DNA of 41,083 nt. Origin: Bacillota bacterium. Lineage in GTDB: Bacteria; Bacillota; Limnochordia; DTU087. How positions within the stretch are numbered: the stretch's first letter is position 1; every line of letters begins with the position of its first letter. Positions 17,625-25,703 of this stretch are shown piece by piece. Both the position numbers and the translations under genes were made by a program. The stretch covers positions 1 through 41,083 of the forward strand of contig JAAZMF010000060.1 of the NCBI GenBank assembly GCA_012798955.1. The letters are read 5' to 3'. The notes beneath the pieces were generated by a model that was not told the origin of the DNA, searched no databases, and saw only the letters and a program-made list of their open reading frames with translations.

Positions 17625-18566
17625 ATGCGATTAGTATTTATGGGTACCCCAGAATTTGCGGTGCCTAGCTTAAGGGCACTCATTGATGAGGGGTGGGACA
17701 TAGCGGCAGTAGTTACCCAACCTGATAGGCGTCGAGGACGGGGCCATAGGGTCAGCTATTCGCCTATCAAGGAGGTGGCCTTGGAAGCAGGCTTGCCCGT
17801 CATGCAGCCGGAAAAGGTGTCTGATCCCGAGTTTGTTGGCAAGCTGCAACAGATTGGGGCAGATGCCATAGTGGTTGTAGCCTTTGGCCAGATCATCCCT
17901 CCTAGTATAGTCCACATGCCCCCCCATGGTTGCATAAATGTCCACGCCTCTTTGCTGCCTAAATACCGGGGAGCATCGCCGATCCACAAGGCCATCATTG
18001 ATGGATGCCAAGAGACGGGGATCACCACCATGCTCATCGATGAAGGTTGTGACACAGGTTGCATTTTGCTACAGGAGCAGGTTGCTATCGCAGATTGCGA
18101 TACAGCTGGTACTTTAGAGGAAAAGCTAGCCCCTATTGGAGCTCGACTATTGGTTAAAACCCTAGCTAAGCTGCAAAGGGGTGAACTAGAACCAATCCCT
18201 CAAGATGAGGAAGGCGCCTGTTACGCCCACAAACTAAAAAGGGAAACGGGTGAGATCGATTGGAGTATGTCAAGCAGCGATATTGCGAATTTGGTTCGGG
18301 GATTGACTCCCTGGCCGGGGGCTTTTACCTGCCATAGAGGTCAGTTGCTCAAAATATGGGAAATAGAGTGCACCAAAAACCAGACAACCAAGGGTCCCGG
18401 TATGATCGTTGACATCGCCGATGACGGCTTAATCGTATCCGCTGGTGGGGAATTGGTTTGCTTGAGTGTGGTGCAGCCCCCTAATCGACCCCGTATGGCA
18501 GGCCGGGATTATGCCAACGGCTATCATGTTGTTCCTGGGGAGGTTTTGGGAGGCCCGCTTGCATGA
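17625..18566 (+). CDS. fmt: Methionyl-tRNA formyltransferase
   Basis: Fmt formylates Met-tRNA(fMet) using 10-formyl-tetrahydrofolate. Visible signatures are MGTPEFAVPSL at the N-terminus and NVHASLLPKYRGASPI, which holds catalytic Asn105 and His107. GCDTG with Asp143 follows, and LTPWPGAF is in the C-terminal tRNA-binding part. ATG 17625 has an excellent GGGGAGGTGA 7 bases upstream. The product is 313 residues, a normal length. It overlaps the next gene by 4 bases. Confidence 0.96.
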   Translation: MRLVFMGTPEFAVPSLRALIDEGWDIAAVVTQPDRRRGRGHRVSYSPIKEVALEAGLPVMQPEKVSDPEFVGKLQQIGADAIVVVAFGQIIPPSIVHMPPHGCINVHASLLPKYRGASPIHKAIIDGCQETGITTMLIDEGCDTGCILLQEQVAIADCDTAGTLEEKLAPIGARLLVKTLAKLQRGELEPIPQDEEGACYAHKLKRETGEIDWSMSSSDIANLVRGLTPWPGAFTCHRGQLLKIWEIECTKNQTTKGPGMIVDIADDGLIVSAGGELVCLSVVQPPNRPRMAGRDYANGYHVVPGEVLGGPLA

Positions 18567-19315
18567 AGTCTCATGGGAGAAAACGGCTTTTTTTAGGCCT
18601 AGTTCTCATAAGCCTAGTATTGGTCGCCGGAGCAGTGGCGACCACGTGGTACTTTATTCGGAGCGGTGCCCCGGTGGGGCGCTGGCTAGGGATTATTCTA
18701 ATTATCTTGTCAATAGCGTTTCTGATCTATGCCTTAGGCGGCATCTCTAGTCTGACAGTGTCACTGATAAGTGGTCACAACATCGCATTTCTAAGTCGGG
18801 GGAGGGAGCGGGTGGCCTTTGCTCTATTGCCTTTGGCATTGCGTGTTGGTGACTGGTTGGGATTAGACAAAGACCGAATCAGAGCTTCTTTTATTGAGGT
18901 CAATAACCAACTTGTAAGCCAAGGGCAAGTCAAAGTTCGGCCCGACGAACTATTGATTTTGGCTCCGGTATGCCTGCAAGAAGCCAATTGCTCCCGCAAG
19001 GTAACCCATGATATTCGGAATTGTCGGCGGTGTGGCCAATGCCCTGTGGGGGATCTCTTGGGATTAGCCCAGCGCTACGGTGTTCATCTCGCGGTGGCAA
19101 CTGGTGGGACCAAAGCTCGCCAGCTTATCAAAGAACTACAACCCCAAGTAGTTGTGGCCATTGCCTGTGAACGGGATCTAGTCAGTGGTCTGCAGGATAG
19201 TCGGCCGATTGTTGTCAAAGGCATCACCAATCAAAGACCACATGGTCCTTGCTTTAACACCCAGGTCGATCTTGCTGAAGTAGAGGCGACACTAGAAAGT
19301 TTTCTCGTTCCCTAG
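18563..19315 (+). CDS. DUF116 family membrane protein with cysteine cluster
   Basis: The 250-residue protein has two N-terminal membrane segments (about 10-32 and 42-70) and a cytoplasmic-looking domain. That domain is rich in cysteine: Cys137, Cys143, Cys154, Cys157, Cys160, Cys202 and Cys230. Segments LAPVCLQEANCSRKV, CRRCGQCPVGDL and the C-terminal HGPCFN are typical of DUF116. The spacing suggests a metal or iron-sulfur site, but the function is unknown. It is often found beside fmt and rsmB in Clostridia-like genomes. The ATGA overlap with fmt implies translational coupling. Confidence 0.9.
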   Translation: MKSHGRKRLFLGLVLISLVLVAGAVATTWYFIRSGAPVGRWLGIILIILSIAFLIYALGGISSLTVSLISGHNIAFLSRGRERVAFALLPLALRVGDWLGLDKDRIRASFIEVNNQLVSQGQVKVRPDELLILAPVCLQEANCSRKVTHDIRNCRRCGQCPVGDLLGLAQRYGVHLAVATGGTKARQLIKELQPQVVVAIACERDLVSGLQDSRPIVVKGITNQRPHGPCFNTQVDLAEVEATLESFLVP

Positions 19316-19320
19316 ATCTC

Positions 19321-19350
19321 TAGACAAGATCCCAGAGTGTAGGGTATAGT
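19321..19350 (+). promoter_or_regulatory. Possible promoter before the zinc peptidase gene
   Basis: TAGACA (19321-19326) and TATAGT (19345-19350) are spaced by 18 bases. The match is moderate, and the gene could also be reached by read-through from fmt. Confidence 0.35.
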
Positions 19351-19414
19351 ATTATATGGGTAAATGGGATGAGGTCCGTAAGCGCTTTATCGCGCAAGAA
19401 GGAGGTATTTTTCC

Positions 19415-20101
19415 ATGTTCTTCTACGATCCAACCTATGTTTTGTTGATCCCGGCACTAATCTTTGCTTTTTTTGCCCAGGCCAAGGTTCAATCAACATT
19501 CAGGCGCTTTTTGCATGAGCATTCACAGGTGGGTATGACTGGGGCACAGGTGGCTAGACAGTTGCTTGATGCCCATGGTTTGCATGATGTACCAGTGGAA
19601 CTAGTGGGAGGCACCTTATCTGATCATTACGACCCCCGCAGCAGGAGAATGCGCCTTTCTCCCCAGGTGTACCAGAGCACATCAGTGGCTGCCCTTGGTG
19701 TGGCCGCCCATGAGACGGGGCACGCTGTGCAACATGCACAAAACTATATCCCCCTAGGCATTCGCAACAATCTATTTCCGGTAGCCAATTTCGGTTCCCA
19801 GATGGCATTCCCTCTATTTTTTGTTGGACTTTTCGTGTCATCCAATGTCTTGATGAATGTAGGTATTTGGCTATTTATGGCGGCGTTAGCCTTCCAGTTG
19901 GTAACCTTGCCAGTAGAGTTTAATGCTAGCAGGCGGGCACTAGGGATGCTTGAGCAGGGTGGCTATTTGACTGCCCCCGAAGTACCTAAGGCCCGGAAAG
20001 TTTTGAGTGCTGCGGCCTTGACTTATGTGGCTGCTGTAGCCATGGCTGCTGCTCAGCTGTTGCGGTTGCTGGTTTTACGGGGCCACCGGCGGGACAACTA
20101 A
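19415..20101 (+). CDS. YugP-family zinc-dependent membrane peptidase
   Basis: The 228-residue protein has an N-terminal membrane segment and the zinc motif HETGH at 99-103 inside AAHETGHAVQHA. It has further hydrophobic segments around 130-165 and 198-222, and PVEFNAS with Glu168 as the likely third ligand. This is the neutral zinc metallopeptidase family of Bacillus YugP; physiological substrates are not established. AAGGAGG lies before ATG 19415. It is followed by a terminator, so the fmt-side unit ends here. Confidence 0.9.
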   Translation: MFFYDPTYVLLIPALIFAFFAQAKVQSTFRRFLHEHSQVGMTGAQVARQLLDAHGLHDVPVELVGGTLSDHYDPRSRRMRLSPQVYQSTSVAALGVAAHETGHAVQHAQNYIPLGIRNNLFPVANFGSQMAFPLFFVGLFVSSNVLMNVGIWLFMAALAFQLVTLPVEFNASRRALGMLEQGGYLTAPEVPKARKVLSAAALTYVAAVAMAAAQLLRLLVLRGHRRDN

Positions 20102-20111
20102 CAGATTTTGG

Positions 20112-20135
20112 CCCAGGCTTCGCCTGGGTTTTTTT
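20112..20135 (+). terminator. Intrinsic terminator after the zinc peptidase gene
   Basis: CCCAGGC (20112-20118) pairs with GCCTGGG (20122-20128) around TTC and is followed by seven T bases. It sits only 16 bases before the rsmB start. Confidence 0.9.
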
Positions 20136-20150
20136 GTGGGAGGAAGTTAT

Positions 20151-21527
20151 TTGGCGAGAACAGGAACCAAGGACTCTAGGGGGCCAAGATATGTAGCTTT
20201 GCAGGTGCTTTGTGCAGTTGACGTAGAGGGTGCCTATGTGCAGATAGCCCTAGATAATCAATTCAAGCGTTCAAGCCTTGTAAGGCGTGATCGGGGTTTT
20301 GCTACAGAGTTAGTCTATGGCACTTTGCGGCGGCGTTTGACCTTAGATTGGATATTGGCTCGATTTTCCCGTCGCCCCCTAGAGGCAATGCCTGCTACTC
20401 TTCGCAATAATTTACGCATGGCTCTTTACCAGTTGGTCTTCCTAAATAGCATTCCCCCAGCTATTGTCTGTAACGAGGCCGTGGAATTGGCCAAGAAAGT
20501 GGGACACCGGGGAACGGTAAGTTTTGTCAATGGTGTATTGAGGGCGATACTGCGTAATCCCGATAGGATGGATTACGTAAAGGCAGCTGAGTGCATGGCC
20601 ACAGCTGAATCCATTAGCCTGTTGCACTCCCATCCCTTGTGGTTAGTCAATACGTGGATCCAGGAACTTGGGACGGATGAGACCAAAAGGCTTTGCGCCT
20701 CCAATAATCAAGTTCCATCGACATTCTTTAGGGCTAATACGCTAAAGATCTCCCGAGATGAGCTGATCGAGGAGCTAACTAGTGCAGGTTTAAATGTAGG
20801 CCCTGGCCGTCTAGCTCCGGAAGCAGTCAAGGTAGAGGCTCCTTCGGGGATAAGCCGGCTTGCTTCCTTTGAGGCAGGCGATTTCGCCGTTCAAGACGAG
20901 GCTGCTATGTTGGTTGCCCACGCATTAGCACCGGCGCCTAGAGGGATAGTTTACGATCTGTGTGCTGGTCTTGGTGGCAAGACCCTGCATCTGGCTGCTT
21001 TAATGGAAAACAACGGGCAAGTGTTAGCCTTTGATATCCATGGAGGTAAATTACAGGCCCTCGGGAAGATGGCAGACCGCCTTGGTGTGAAAAATGTGCG
21101 TAGGGTGGAGGCCGATGCTACTCGCTTGCCACGAGAGTATTTGGGTAAGGCCGATGGTGTGCTACTGGATGCACCCTGTAGCGGTTGGGGTGTCATAGGG
21201 CGCAAGCCCGATATTCGCTGGCGTATGCGACCAGAACATTCAGAGGGCCTTGTTATGCTCCAGCGTCAACTATTGGAAACAGCGTATGCATGTTTACTCT
21301 CCGGGGGTAGGTTGGTGTATAGCACGTGCACTATTCACCGCAAGGAAAACCAGGAAAATGTGGAGTGGCTTCTGGACAAGTACTCAGATCTGGAATTATT
21401 GATGGCTAGGGCGCAGTTGCCCTATAGCGCCTGGGATTATCTAGAGGAAGATGGTCCAATGCTGCAGCTCTTACCTCATAGGCATGGGACAGATGGATTC
21501 TTTATTGCTGTTTTGGAGAAAAGCTAG
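20151..21527 (+). CDS. rsmB: RsmB, 16S rRNA (cytosine-967-C5)-methyltransferase
   Basis: RsmB methylates cytosine 967 of 16S rRNA using SAM. The N-terminal NusB-like RNA-binding domain has RRDRGFATELVYGTLRRRL. The methyltransferase domain has the SAM loop DLCAGLGGKT, the PCSG motif in LLDAPCSGWGVIGRKPDI, and the catalytic-cysteine motif YSTCT. I chose TTG 20151, 7 bases after GGGAGG (20138-20143), giving 458 residues; GTG 20136 would bury the ribosome binding site. The transcript likely ends at the hairpins at 21550-21636. Confidence 0.95.
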   Translation: MARTGTKDSRGPRYVALQVLCAVDVEGAYVQIALDNQFKRSSLVRRDRGFATELVYGTLRRRLTLDWILARFSRRPLEAMPATLRNNLRMALYQLVFLNSIPPAIVCNEAVELAKKVGHRGTVSFVNGVLRAILRNPDRMDYVKAAECMATAESISLLHSHPLWLVNTWIQELGTDETKRLCASNNQVPSTFFRANTLKISRDELIEELTSAGLNVGPGRLAPEAVKVEAPSGISRLASFEAGDFAVQDEAAMLVAHALAPAPRGIVYDLCAGLGGKTLHLAALMENNGQVLAFDIHGGKLQALGKMADRLGVKNVRRVEADATRLPREYLGKADGVLLDAPCSGWGVIGRKPDIRWRMRPEHSEGLVMLQRQLLETAYACLLSGGRLVYSTCTIHRKENQENVEWLLDKYSDLELLMARAQLPYSAWDYLEEDGPMLQLLPHRHGTDGFFIAVLEKS

Positions 21528-21549
21528 ATACTTGCGATAATCCAATAGC

Positions 21550-21574
21550 GGCAGAAGGAAGGCATCCTTCTGCC
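21550..21574 (+). repeat. Perfect 10-bp hairpin after rsmB
   Basis: GGCAGAAGGA (21550-21559) pairs with TCCTTCTGCC (21565-21574) around a 5-base loop. There is no T run, so alone it is not an intrinsic terminator. A second palindrome, GGTGGTGACCACC, follows at 21579-21591. Confidence 0.6.
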
Positions 21575-21607
21575 GTCGGTGGTGACCACCTAGCTGTCTA
21601 GTTGACG

Positions 21608-21636
21608 GGCCGGCATGGCGAAGTGACCGGCCTTTT
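21608..21636 (+). terminator. Probable intrinsic terminator of rsmB
   Basis: GGCCGG (21608-21613) pairs with CCGGCC (21627-21632), followed by TTTT. The loop is 13 bases. The rest of the 387-base gap to spo0A holds TGGGATG / CATCCCA (about 21651-21673) as another inverted repeat and the sigma-H-like promoter at 21801-21828. Confidence 0.6.
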
Positions 21637-21800
21637 CTACGTAACCTCGCTGGGATGCGTCCGGGCCATCCCACCCGTTCATGGCTAGACAAGCCTACAT
21701 ATAACATTACCGATTTTTCGGAGGAGTATGCAGATCCTAGGTAACCTTTACGGCAAAAGGATCATTAAAACACCAATAATTGGTAAATTCACTTAAGTCT

Positions 21801-21828
21801 GCAGGAATGCCCCAATATCTGGAGAACG
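21801..21828 (+). promoter_or_regulatory. Putative sigma-H promoter of spo0A
   Basis: GCAGGAATG (21801-21809) and GGAGAACG (21821-21828) fit the sigma-H pattern RnAGGAwWW-N11/12-RnnGAAT with a T-to-C change in the last -10 base. In Bacillus, spo0A has a sigma-H-dependent sporulation promoter, which makes this placement credible. It lies about 85 bases before the ATG. Confidence 0.5.
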
Positions 21829-21914
21829 ACTTACGAGGGAAGTTGCCCACGGAACAGCGATCGTTGCCGGACACAGATTTTGCTTTGCCAAAATGATATT
21901 GGGAGGCAGGAGCG

Positions 21915-22712
21915 ATGCTTAAGATCCTCATAGCGGACAATAATGTAGGACTTTGTGAAACTTTGGAGACCTTCTTGGATCGACAGGAATCCATGGAAGT
22001 GGTGGGTGTTGCCTATGACGGAGAAGAGGCCTTGGTTTTGATAGAGCAGAAGCAGCCGGATGTTGTACTCCTAGACATTACCATGCCCCATCTAGATGGT
22101 CTTGGTGTTATGGAAAGGTTAGCTGAGCTAGAGCTTGAGCCTCGCCCAAGGATCATCGTACTAACGGCCTTTGGCCGAGAAGAAATTATTCGTCGCTTCA
22201 CGGATTTGGGTGCAGACTATTTTGTGGTAAAGCCCTTTGACCTCAATGTATTGGCTGATCGCATTCGCCAATTTGCTGGAGATGCATCAGAGGCTCCTGT
22301 CACAAGAATAGCAGACACTGAAACTAGTTCGAATCCCCGTCTTGTAGCCCGTCCCGGGGCCAATAAAGAGGCCATGGTCACAGAACTATTACATAGAATA
22401 GGAATTCCAGCTCATTTTAAGGGTTACAATTATCTTCGTGATGCTGTGCTTACTGTCATGGAGGAGGAGGGGCTATTAGGGGGCTCCTTAACAAAAGAGC
22501 TCTACCCCCGCCTTGCCGACAAATATAAGACGACCCCAGGAGGTGTGGAGGCAGCCATCCGTAATGCAGTAATTACGGCCTGGGATCATGGCAACCGCCC
22601 TTACCTAGAAGAATTGACCGGTAGAATTAGTCGGGGAAGATTTCCGACCAATTCGCTGATCATTGCCAAACTAGCCGATCAGTTAAGGTATAAGTCGAGG
22701 CTTAGTAGCTGA
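21915..22712 (+). CDS. spo0A: Spo0A, sporulation master response regulator
   Basis: Spo0A is the phosphorelay-controlled transcription factor that starts sporulation. The receiver domain (1-125) has ILIADNN, the phosphorylation site Asp54 in LLDITMPHLDG, ILTAFG and VKPFDL. The C-terminal DNA-binding domain has LHRIGIPAHFKGYNYLRDA, LTKELYPRLADKYKTTPGG and AIRNAVITAWDHG, all diagnostic of Spo0A. The product is 265 residues. GGGAGGCAGG precedes ATG 21915. The usual upstream partner spoIVB is absent; rsmB lies upstream instead. It has its own terminator. Confidence 0.97.
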   Translation: MLKILIADNNVGLCETLETFLDRQESMEVVGVAYDGEEALVLIEQKQPDVVLLDITMPHLDGLGVMERLAELELEPRPRIIVLTAFGREEIIRRFTDLGADYFVVKPFDLNVLADRIRQFAGDASEAPVTRIADTETSSNPRLVARPGANKEAMVTELLHRIGIPAHFKGYNYLRDAVLTVMEEEGLLGGSLTKELYPRLADKYKTTPGGVEAAIRNAVITAWDHGNRPYLEELTGRISRGRFPTNSLIIAKLADQLRYKSRLSS

Positions 22713-22828
22713 GCAAAACGTCAGTTAAGTGCCAATCAGACCAGTACCGCAAAGCTATGGAGAAGCGCTTGCTGAATCTCCTAGATGATTCCTATGACGG
22801 AGATTTCCATAGTGACACTAACTCTGGA

Positions 22829-22861
22829 CCTAGTAGAGTTCACTACTCTGCTAGGTTTTTT
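22829..22861 (+). terminator. Intrinsic terminator of spo0A
   Basis: CCTAGTAGAGT (22829-22839) pairs with ACTCTGCTAGG (22845-22855), 11 base pairs with one G-U, followed by six T bases. Confidence 0.92.
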
Positions 22862-22872
22862 CATATGCAAAA

Positions 22873-23112
22873 ATGGGAGCCACCCTTCCTCTGCCTGCCA
22901 TGCCAGTTCAAGGCTATTCTCCTTGCCGTTACGGTCTGAGTGACCTTCGGCAAGGCGTTACTGCATCTGGACCGGCGCATATTGACATTGGAGATCATGT
23001 TACTGCAATCGGAGAGGATATTATAGCGGCCGGGTTGGACAGTGCTGCAATTGGAAGCAATACGCAGACTGCAAACGAGAACACTGTAGCGATAGGTTGG
23101 AACGCCAACTGA
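22873..23112 (+). CDS. Small ORF with YadA-head-like heptad repeats (possible gene remnant)
   Basis: This is an open frame of up to 79 codons with possible starts at ATG 22873 or ATG 22900. Neither has a clear ribosome binding site. From about residue 38 the protein follows a strict seven-residue pattern, (A/D)-(I/A)-(G/N)-x4: DIGDHVT, AIGEDII, AAGLDSA, AIGSNTQ, TANENTV, AIGWNAN. That is the sequence rule of the left-handed beta-roll in YadA-type trimeric autotransporter heads. The ORF stops at once after six units, with no stalk or anchor. It may be a fragment of a larger surface or phage tail-type protein. It is not clear that it is expressed. Confidence 0.35.
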   Translation: MGATLPLPAMPVQGYSPCRYGLSDLRQGVTASGPAHIDIGDHVTAIGEDIIAAGLDSAAIGSNTQTANENTVAIGWNAN

Positions 23113-23235
23113 TACAAGTAATCAATAAGAGGTGAAGGTGGCTCTAAACAATGGGCTTCTTAGCGGAATCGCAGGGCAGACCGTTTGGACAGAAGTTTGC
23201 TAGGAGCTGTGTACGGGTCTGTAGGCACGGTTCCA

Positions 23236-23273
23236 ATAAAAGGGTGACGCCAGTGGATCACTAGGCGTCACCC
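23236..23273 (-). terminator. Intrinsic terminator of tRNA-Pro (minus strand)
   Basis: GGGTGACGCC (23242-23251) and GGCGTCACCC (23264-23273) are perfect complements. Read on the minus strand, the hairpin lies 7 bases after the tRNA CCA end and is followed by TTTTAT. Confidence 0.9.
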
Positions 23274-23280
23274 TGCTTGA

Positions 23281-23357
<77 letters not shown>

Positions 23358-23372
23358 TAGTGCGATACAAAT

Positions 23373-23402
23373 ATTATAACCTGGGACTTTGATAATTGTC
23401 AA
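23373..23402 (-). promoter_or_regulatory. Promoter of tRNA-Pro (minus strand)
   Basis: On the minus strand TTGACA (23402-23397) and TATAAT (23378-23373) are consensus hexamers with an 18-base spacer. The predicted start is a few bases before the tRNA 5' end. Confidence 0.88.
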
Positions 23403-23462
23403 ACCTTCCGCTACTCGCGCCGATAGTTTTCTGGCCGAGGGGACTTTAGCCCTTACCTCTCT

Positions 23463-23729
23463 TTACACTTGCTTCAGTGCGTCATTGCTTATATCAAGCT
23501 CAGCCTCGGCGAAGGCGTAAAACTTCCGGAGTGTCTTCTTTAGTCGCTTCTGATATGATGGTGAAGAAGACTGCACGAAGGCGTTTATGTCACTGGTCTC
23601 CACTCTGCCGAGCAAAAACCGTAGGAATCGGCTGGCATCCCCTAAATAATATTCCTCCGACTTGATCCCTTCGCCAAGAAGATATTCAATATAGGATGTG
23701 AGAAAATACACTTTACCTTTTTTGCTCAC
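23463..23729 (-). CDS. Small protein resembling the N-terminal (SAM-like) domain of tyrosine recombinases
   Basis: An 88-residue protein starts at GTG 23729 with AAGGAGG exactly 7 bases upstream, so it is very likely translated. The segment YFLTSYIEYLLGEGIKS, then YYLGDASRFLRFLL, SDINAFVQ and LKKTLRKFYAFAEAEL follows the helix pattern of the core-binding domain of XerC/phage integrases. No catalytic domain with R-H-R-Y residues follows. It could be a stand-alone DNA-binding protein or the remnant of an integrase. It lies 105 bases upstream of tRNA-Pro on the same strand, but that tRNA has its own promoter. I rate it a real gene with an uncertain family. Confidence 0.6.
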   Translation of the reverse strand: MSKKGKVYFLTSYIEYLLGEGIKSEEYYLGDASRFLRFLLGRVETSDINAFVQSSSPSYQKRLKKTLRKFYAFAEAELDISNDALKQV

Positions 23730-23816
23730 AGGCTCGCCTCCTTAGGGTTATATGTATTAGTCTGTCCCAAAGGTAGTAAAGTAACGGCGAGTTCTTTAGA
23801 ATGGTGTCATGGGTCT

Positions 23817-23845
23817 TTGGCATAGTTTGCCATTGCTTATATCAT
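23817..23845 (+). promoter_or_regulatory. Possible promoter of the rlmN-rpe cluster
   Basis: TTGGCA (23817-23822) and TATCAT (23840-23845) are separated by 17 bases and lie 29 bases before the rlmN start. One mismatch in each hexamer keeps this moderate. Confidence 0.45.
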
Positions 23846-23874
23846 ACTACAAGTGAGAGTAGGGGTTGGATCTT

Positions 23875-24912
23875 ATGTTACCTGCACCCATAATCTTGGT
23901 TGGAAAAACCCTAGGTGAACTGGAGAATTTGCTCTTAACATGGGGTGAGCCACGTTATCGAGGCGAACAGATTGCCCACTGGTTATATGGGCAAATAGTG
24001 GACGATGTAGGAAGTATGAGTAATATTCCGGGCATACTTAGGACTCGGCTTGCCGAAGAAACAGTGTTGCACCCAGCCAGGGTGGAAACTGTCAGGCATT
24101 CAGTAGACGGTACACGAAAGTACCTGCTCTCTTTGGGGGACGAGGCCTTAATCGAAACGGTGTATATTCCTGAAATCAGTCGCACGACTGTTTGTATCTC
24201 TACTCAGGTTGGCTGCGGGATGGGTTGCACTTTTTGCGCGACGGGTTTGGGGGGGCTTACCCGTAACCTAACCTCCGGTGAAATCGTGGATCAGATCTTG
24301 CAGGTTGCCCTAGATGTGGGGGCGTTACCTAGTAATGTCGTGTTTATGGGAATGGGTGAGCCTCTAGCCAACTATGAGCAATTGTTGAAAGCTATCGCTA
24401 TAATCAATGCACCTTGGGGTCTTGATATCGGGATTCGTCATTTGACTATATCGACCTGTGGAGTAGTGCCTGGCATTCGGCGTCTGGGCAAGGAAGGATT
24501 GGGCCTTACTTTGGCTGTGTCTTTGCATGCTGCAGATGATGAAAAGCGGAGTCAGATCATGCCCATCAATAACATCTACAGTATAGGAGAACTCATGGGA
24601 TCGTTGCAGGGATATGTAAAAGATACAAGTCGCCGCGTTACCATAGAATACGCTCTGATGGCCGACTTCAATGATAGCATGGCAGATGCCCGTAACCTAG
24701 TAGGGCTACTCGAAGGACTCTTATGTCACGTTAATCTCATCCCTATCAACCCGGTGCAGGGAGGGCCCCACACAAAACCACGGGATAGCCAAGTGGAGAA
24801 ATTCCTGGGTGCATTAAAGCGAAGTGGCTTGGCTGTTAGTATTCGCAAGGAACGTGGACAGGATATTGCCGCGGCTTGTGGACAGCTAAGGGGGCAATGG
24901 GAGGCAGAGTAG
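23875..24912 (+). CDS. rlmN: RlmN, 23S rRNA A2503 / tRNA A37 C2-methyltransferase (radical SAM)
   Basis: RlmN methylates adenine 2503 of 23S rRNA and A37 of some tRNAs by radical SAM chemistry. The iron-sulfur motif CGMGCTFC supplies Cys114, Cys118 and Cys121. MGMGEPLANY is the SAM-binding GEP region. The resolving cysteine is Cys335 in AAACGQLRG near the C-terminus. ATG 23875 is preferred over TTG 23866 because AGGGG (23861-23865) then sits 9 bases upstream; the product has 345 residues. It is the first gene of a long co-directional cluster, with only 2 bases to the next start. Confidence 0.96.
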   Translation: MLPAPIILVGKTLGELENLLLTWGEPRYRGEQIAHWLYGQIVDDVGSMSNIPGILRTRLAEETVLHPARVETVRHSVDGTRKYLLSLGDEALIETVYIPEISRTTVCISTQVGCGMGCTFCATGLGGLTRNLTSGEIVDQILQVALDVGALPSNVVFMGMGEPLANYEQLLKAIAIINAPWGLDIGIRHLTISTCGVVPGIRRLGKEGLGLTLAVSLHAADDEKRSQIMPINNIYSIGELMGSLQGYVKDTSRRVTIEYALMADFNDSMADARNLVGLLEGLLCHVNLIPINPVQGGPHTKPRDSQVEKFLGALKRSGLAVSIRKERGQDIAAACGQLRGQWEAE

Positions 24913-24914
24913 CT

Positions 24915-25703
24915 ATGGAATTCCTTGGCAGAATAGAGATTTTCTTGGAACGGCTATTGGGCCGCTTTGCAGGATCAAGCCGCCAACGCAGTGTTCAGCC
25001 AGTGGAAATCGGCAGACACCTAGTGAAAATCATGCTAGCTGATCGAAGGGTCAGTACTGTTGATGTTTATGTTCCCAATCAATATAGAGTCTATCTCTCA
25101 GAGAAGGATTGGGAAAAACTAGAGCCGTTACGCAGGACCATCACTGACGATATCCGGGCATATCTGAGTAATCGCGCCAGTCGTCAAGGAGTCAAATTCG
25201 CGGCTCCTGTTCAGATTGAGTTCGAGATAGAACATGGGATGCAGGCAGGCACGCTTCGGGGGGAGGCACTTTTTAAGGAGACTGTGGCAGAGCCCTGCAA
25301 GACCCAGGGATGGGGCGGATGTAGCCCTAGTAATAGTACCAATGGCACTCAGGTGTATACTTTGCCTGAAGTAGCAGAATCAGATAGCAGGGCTAGCTGT
25401 GGATTAGCTGAGCTGGTGGTTTTAGATGGCCCTGATCGCGGGGGGAAATGGGCACTTGGCACCAAACCCGTCCTTTTGGGCAGAGGCTTGGATCAAGATG
25501 TGCAATTGCGGGATCCCGGTGTTTCCCGTCACCATGCTGTGATTCGCCTGGTACAAGGACGATATTGGATTGAGGATAGTGATAGCAAAAACGGCATAGG
25601 CGTCAATAGTAGTTTGATCAAGGAGACTGTGTTGGCTGATGGAGATGTAATACAGGTAGGCAATAATCGGCTGCAGTTTCGTATGGTGAACCAAAATGGG
25701 TAA
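24915..25703 (+). CDS. fhaA: FhaA-like protein: DUF3662 domain plus C-terminal FHA domain
   Basis: The first 120 or so residues (FLGRIEIFLERLLGRFAG, then VQPVEIGRHLVKIM and VPNQYRVYLS) match the DUF3662 domain of mycobacterial FhaA. The C-terminal third is an FHA phosphothreonine-binding domain with LGRGLDQDV, VSRHHAVI and KNGIGVNS. The two are joined by a low-complexity linker. ATG 24915 starts 2 bases after rlmN, with GGGAGG inside the end of rlmN. In mycobacteria FhaA binds phosphorylated wall-synthesis partners. Here it most likely binds targets of the PASTA kinase encoded downstream. Length is 262 residues. Confidence 0.9.
   Translation: MEFLGRIEIFLERLLGRFAGSSRQRSVQPVEIGRHLVKIMLADRRVSTVDVYVPNQYRVYLSEKDWEKLEPLRRTITDDIRAYLSNRASRQGVKFAAPVQIEFEIEHGMQAGTLRGEALFKETVAEPCKTQGWGGCSPSNSTNGTQVYTLPEVAESDSRASCGLAELVVLDGPDRGGKWALGTKPVLLGRGLDQDVQLRDPGVSRHHAVIRLVQGRYWIEDSDSKNGIGVNSSLIKETVLADGDVIQVGNNRLQFRMVNQNG

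Noticed and set aside
22757-22939. A 60-codon plus-strand ORF after spo0A
   Set aside because: It reads straight through the strong spo0A terminator hairpin at 22829-22861 and has no motif.
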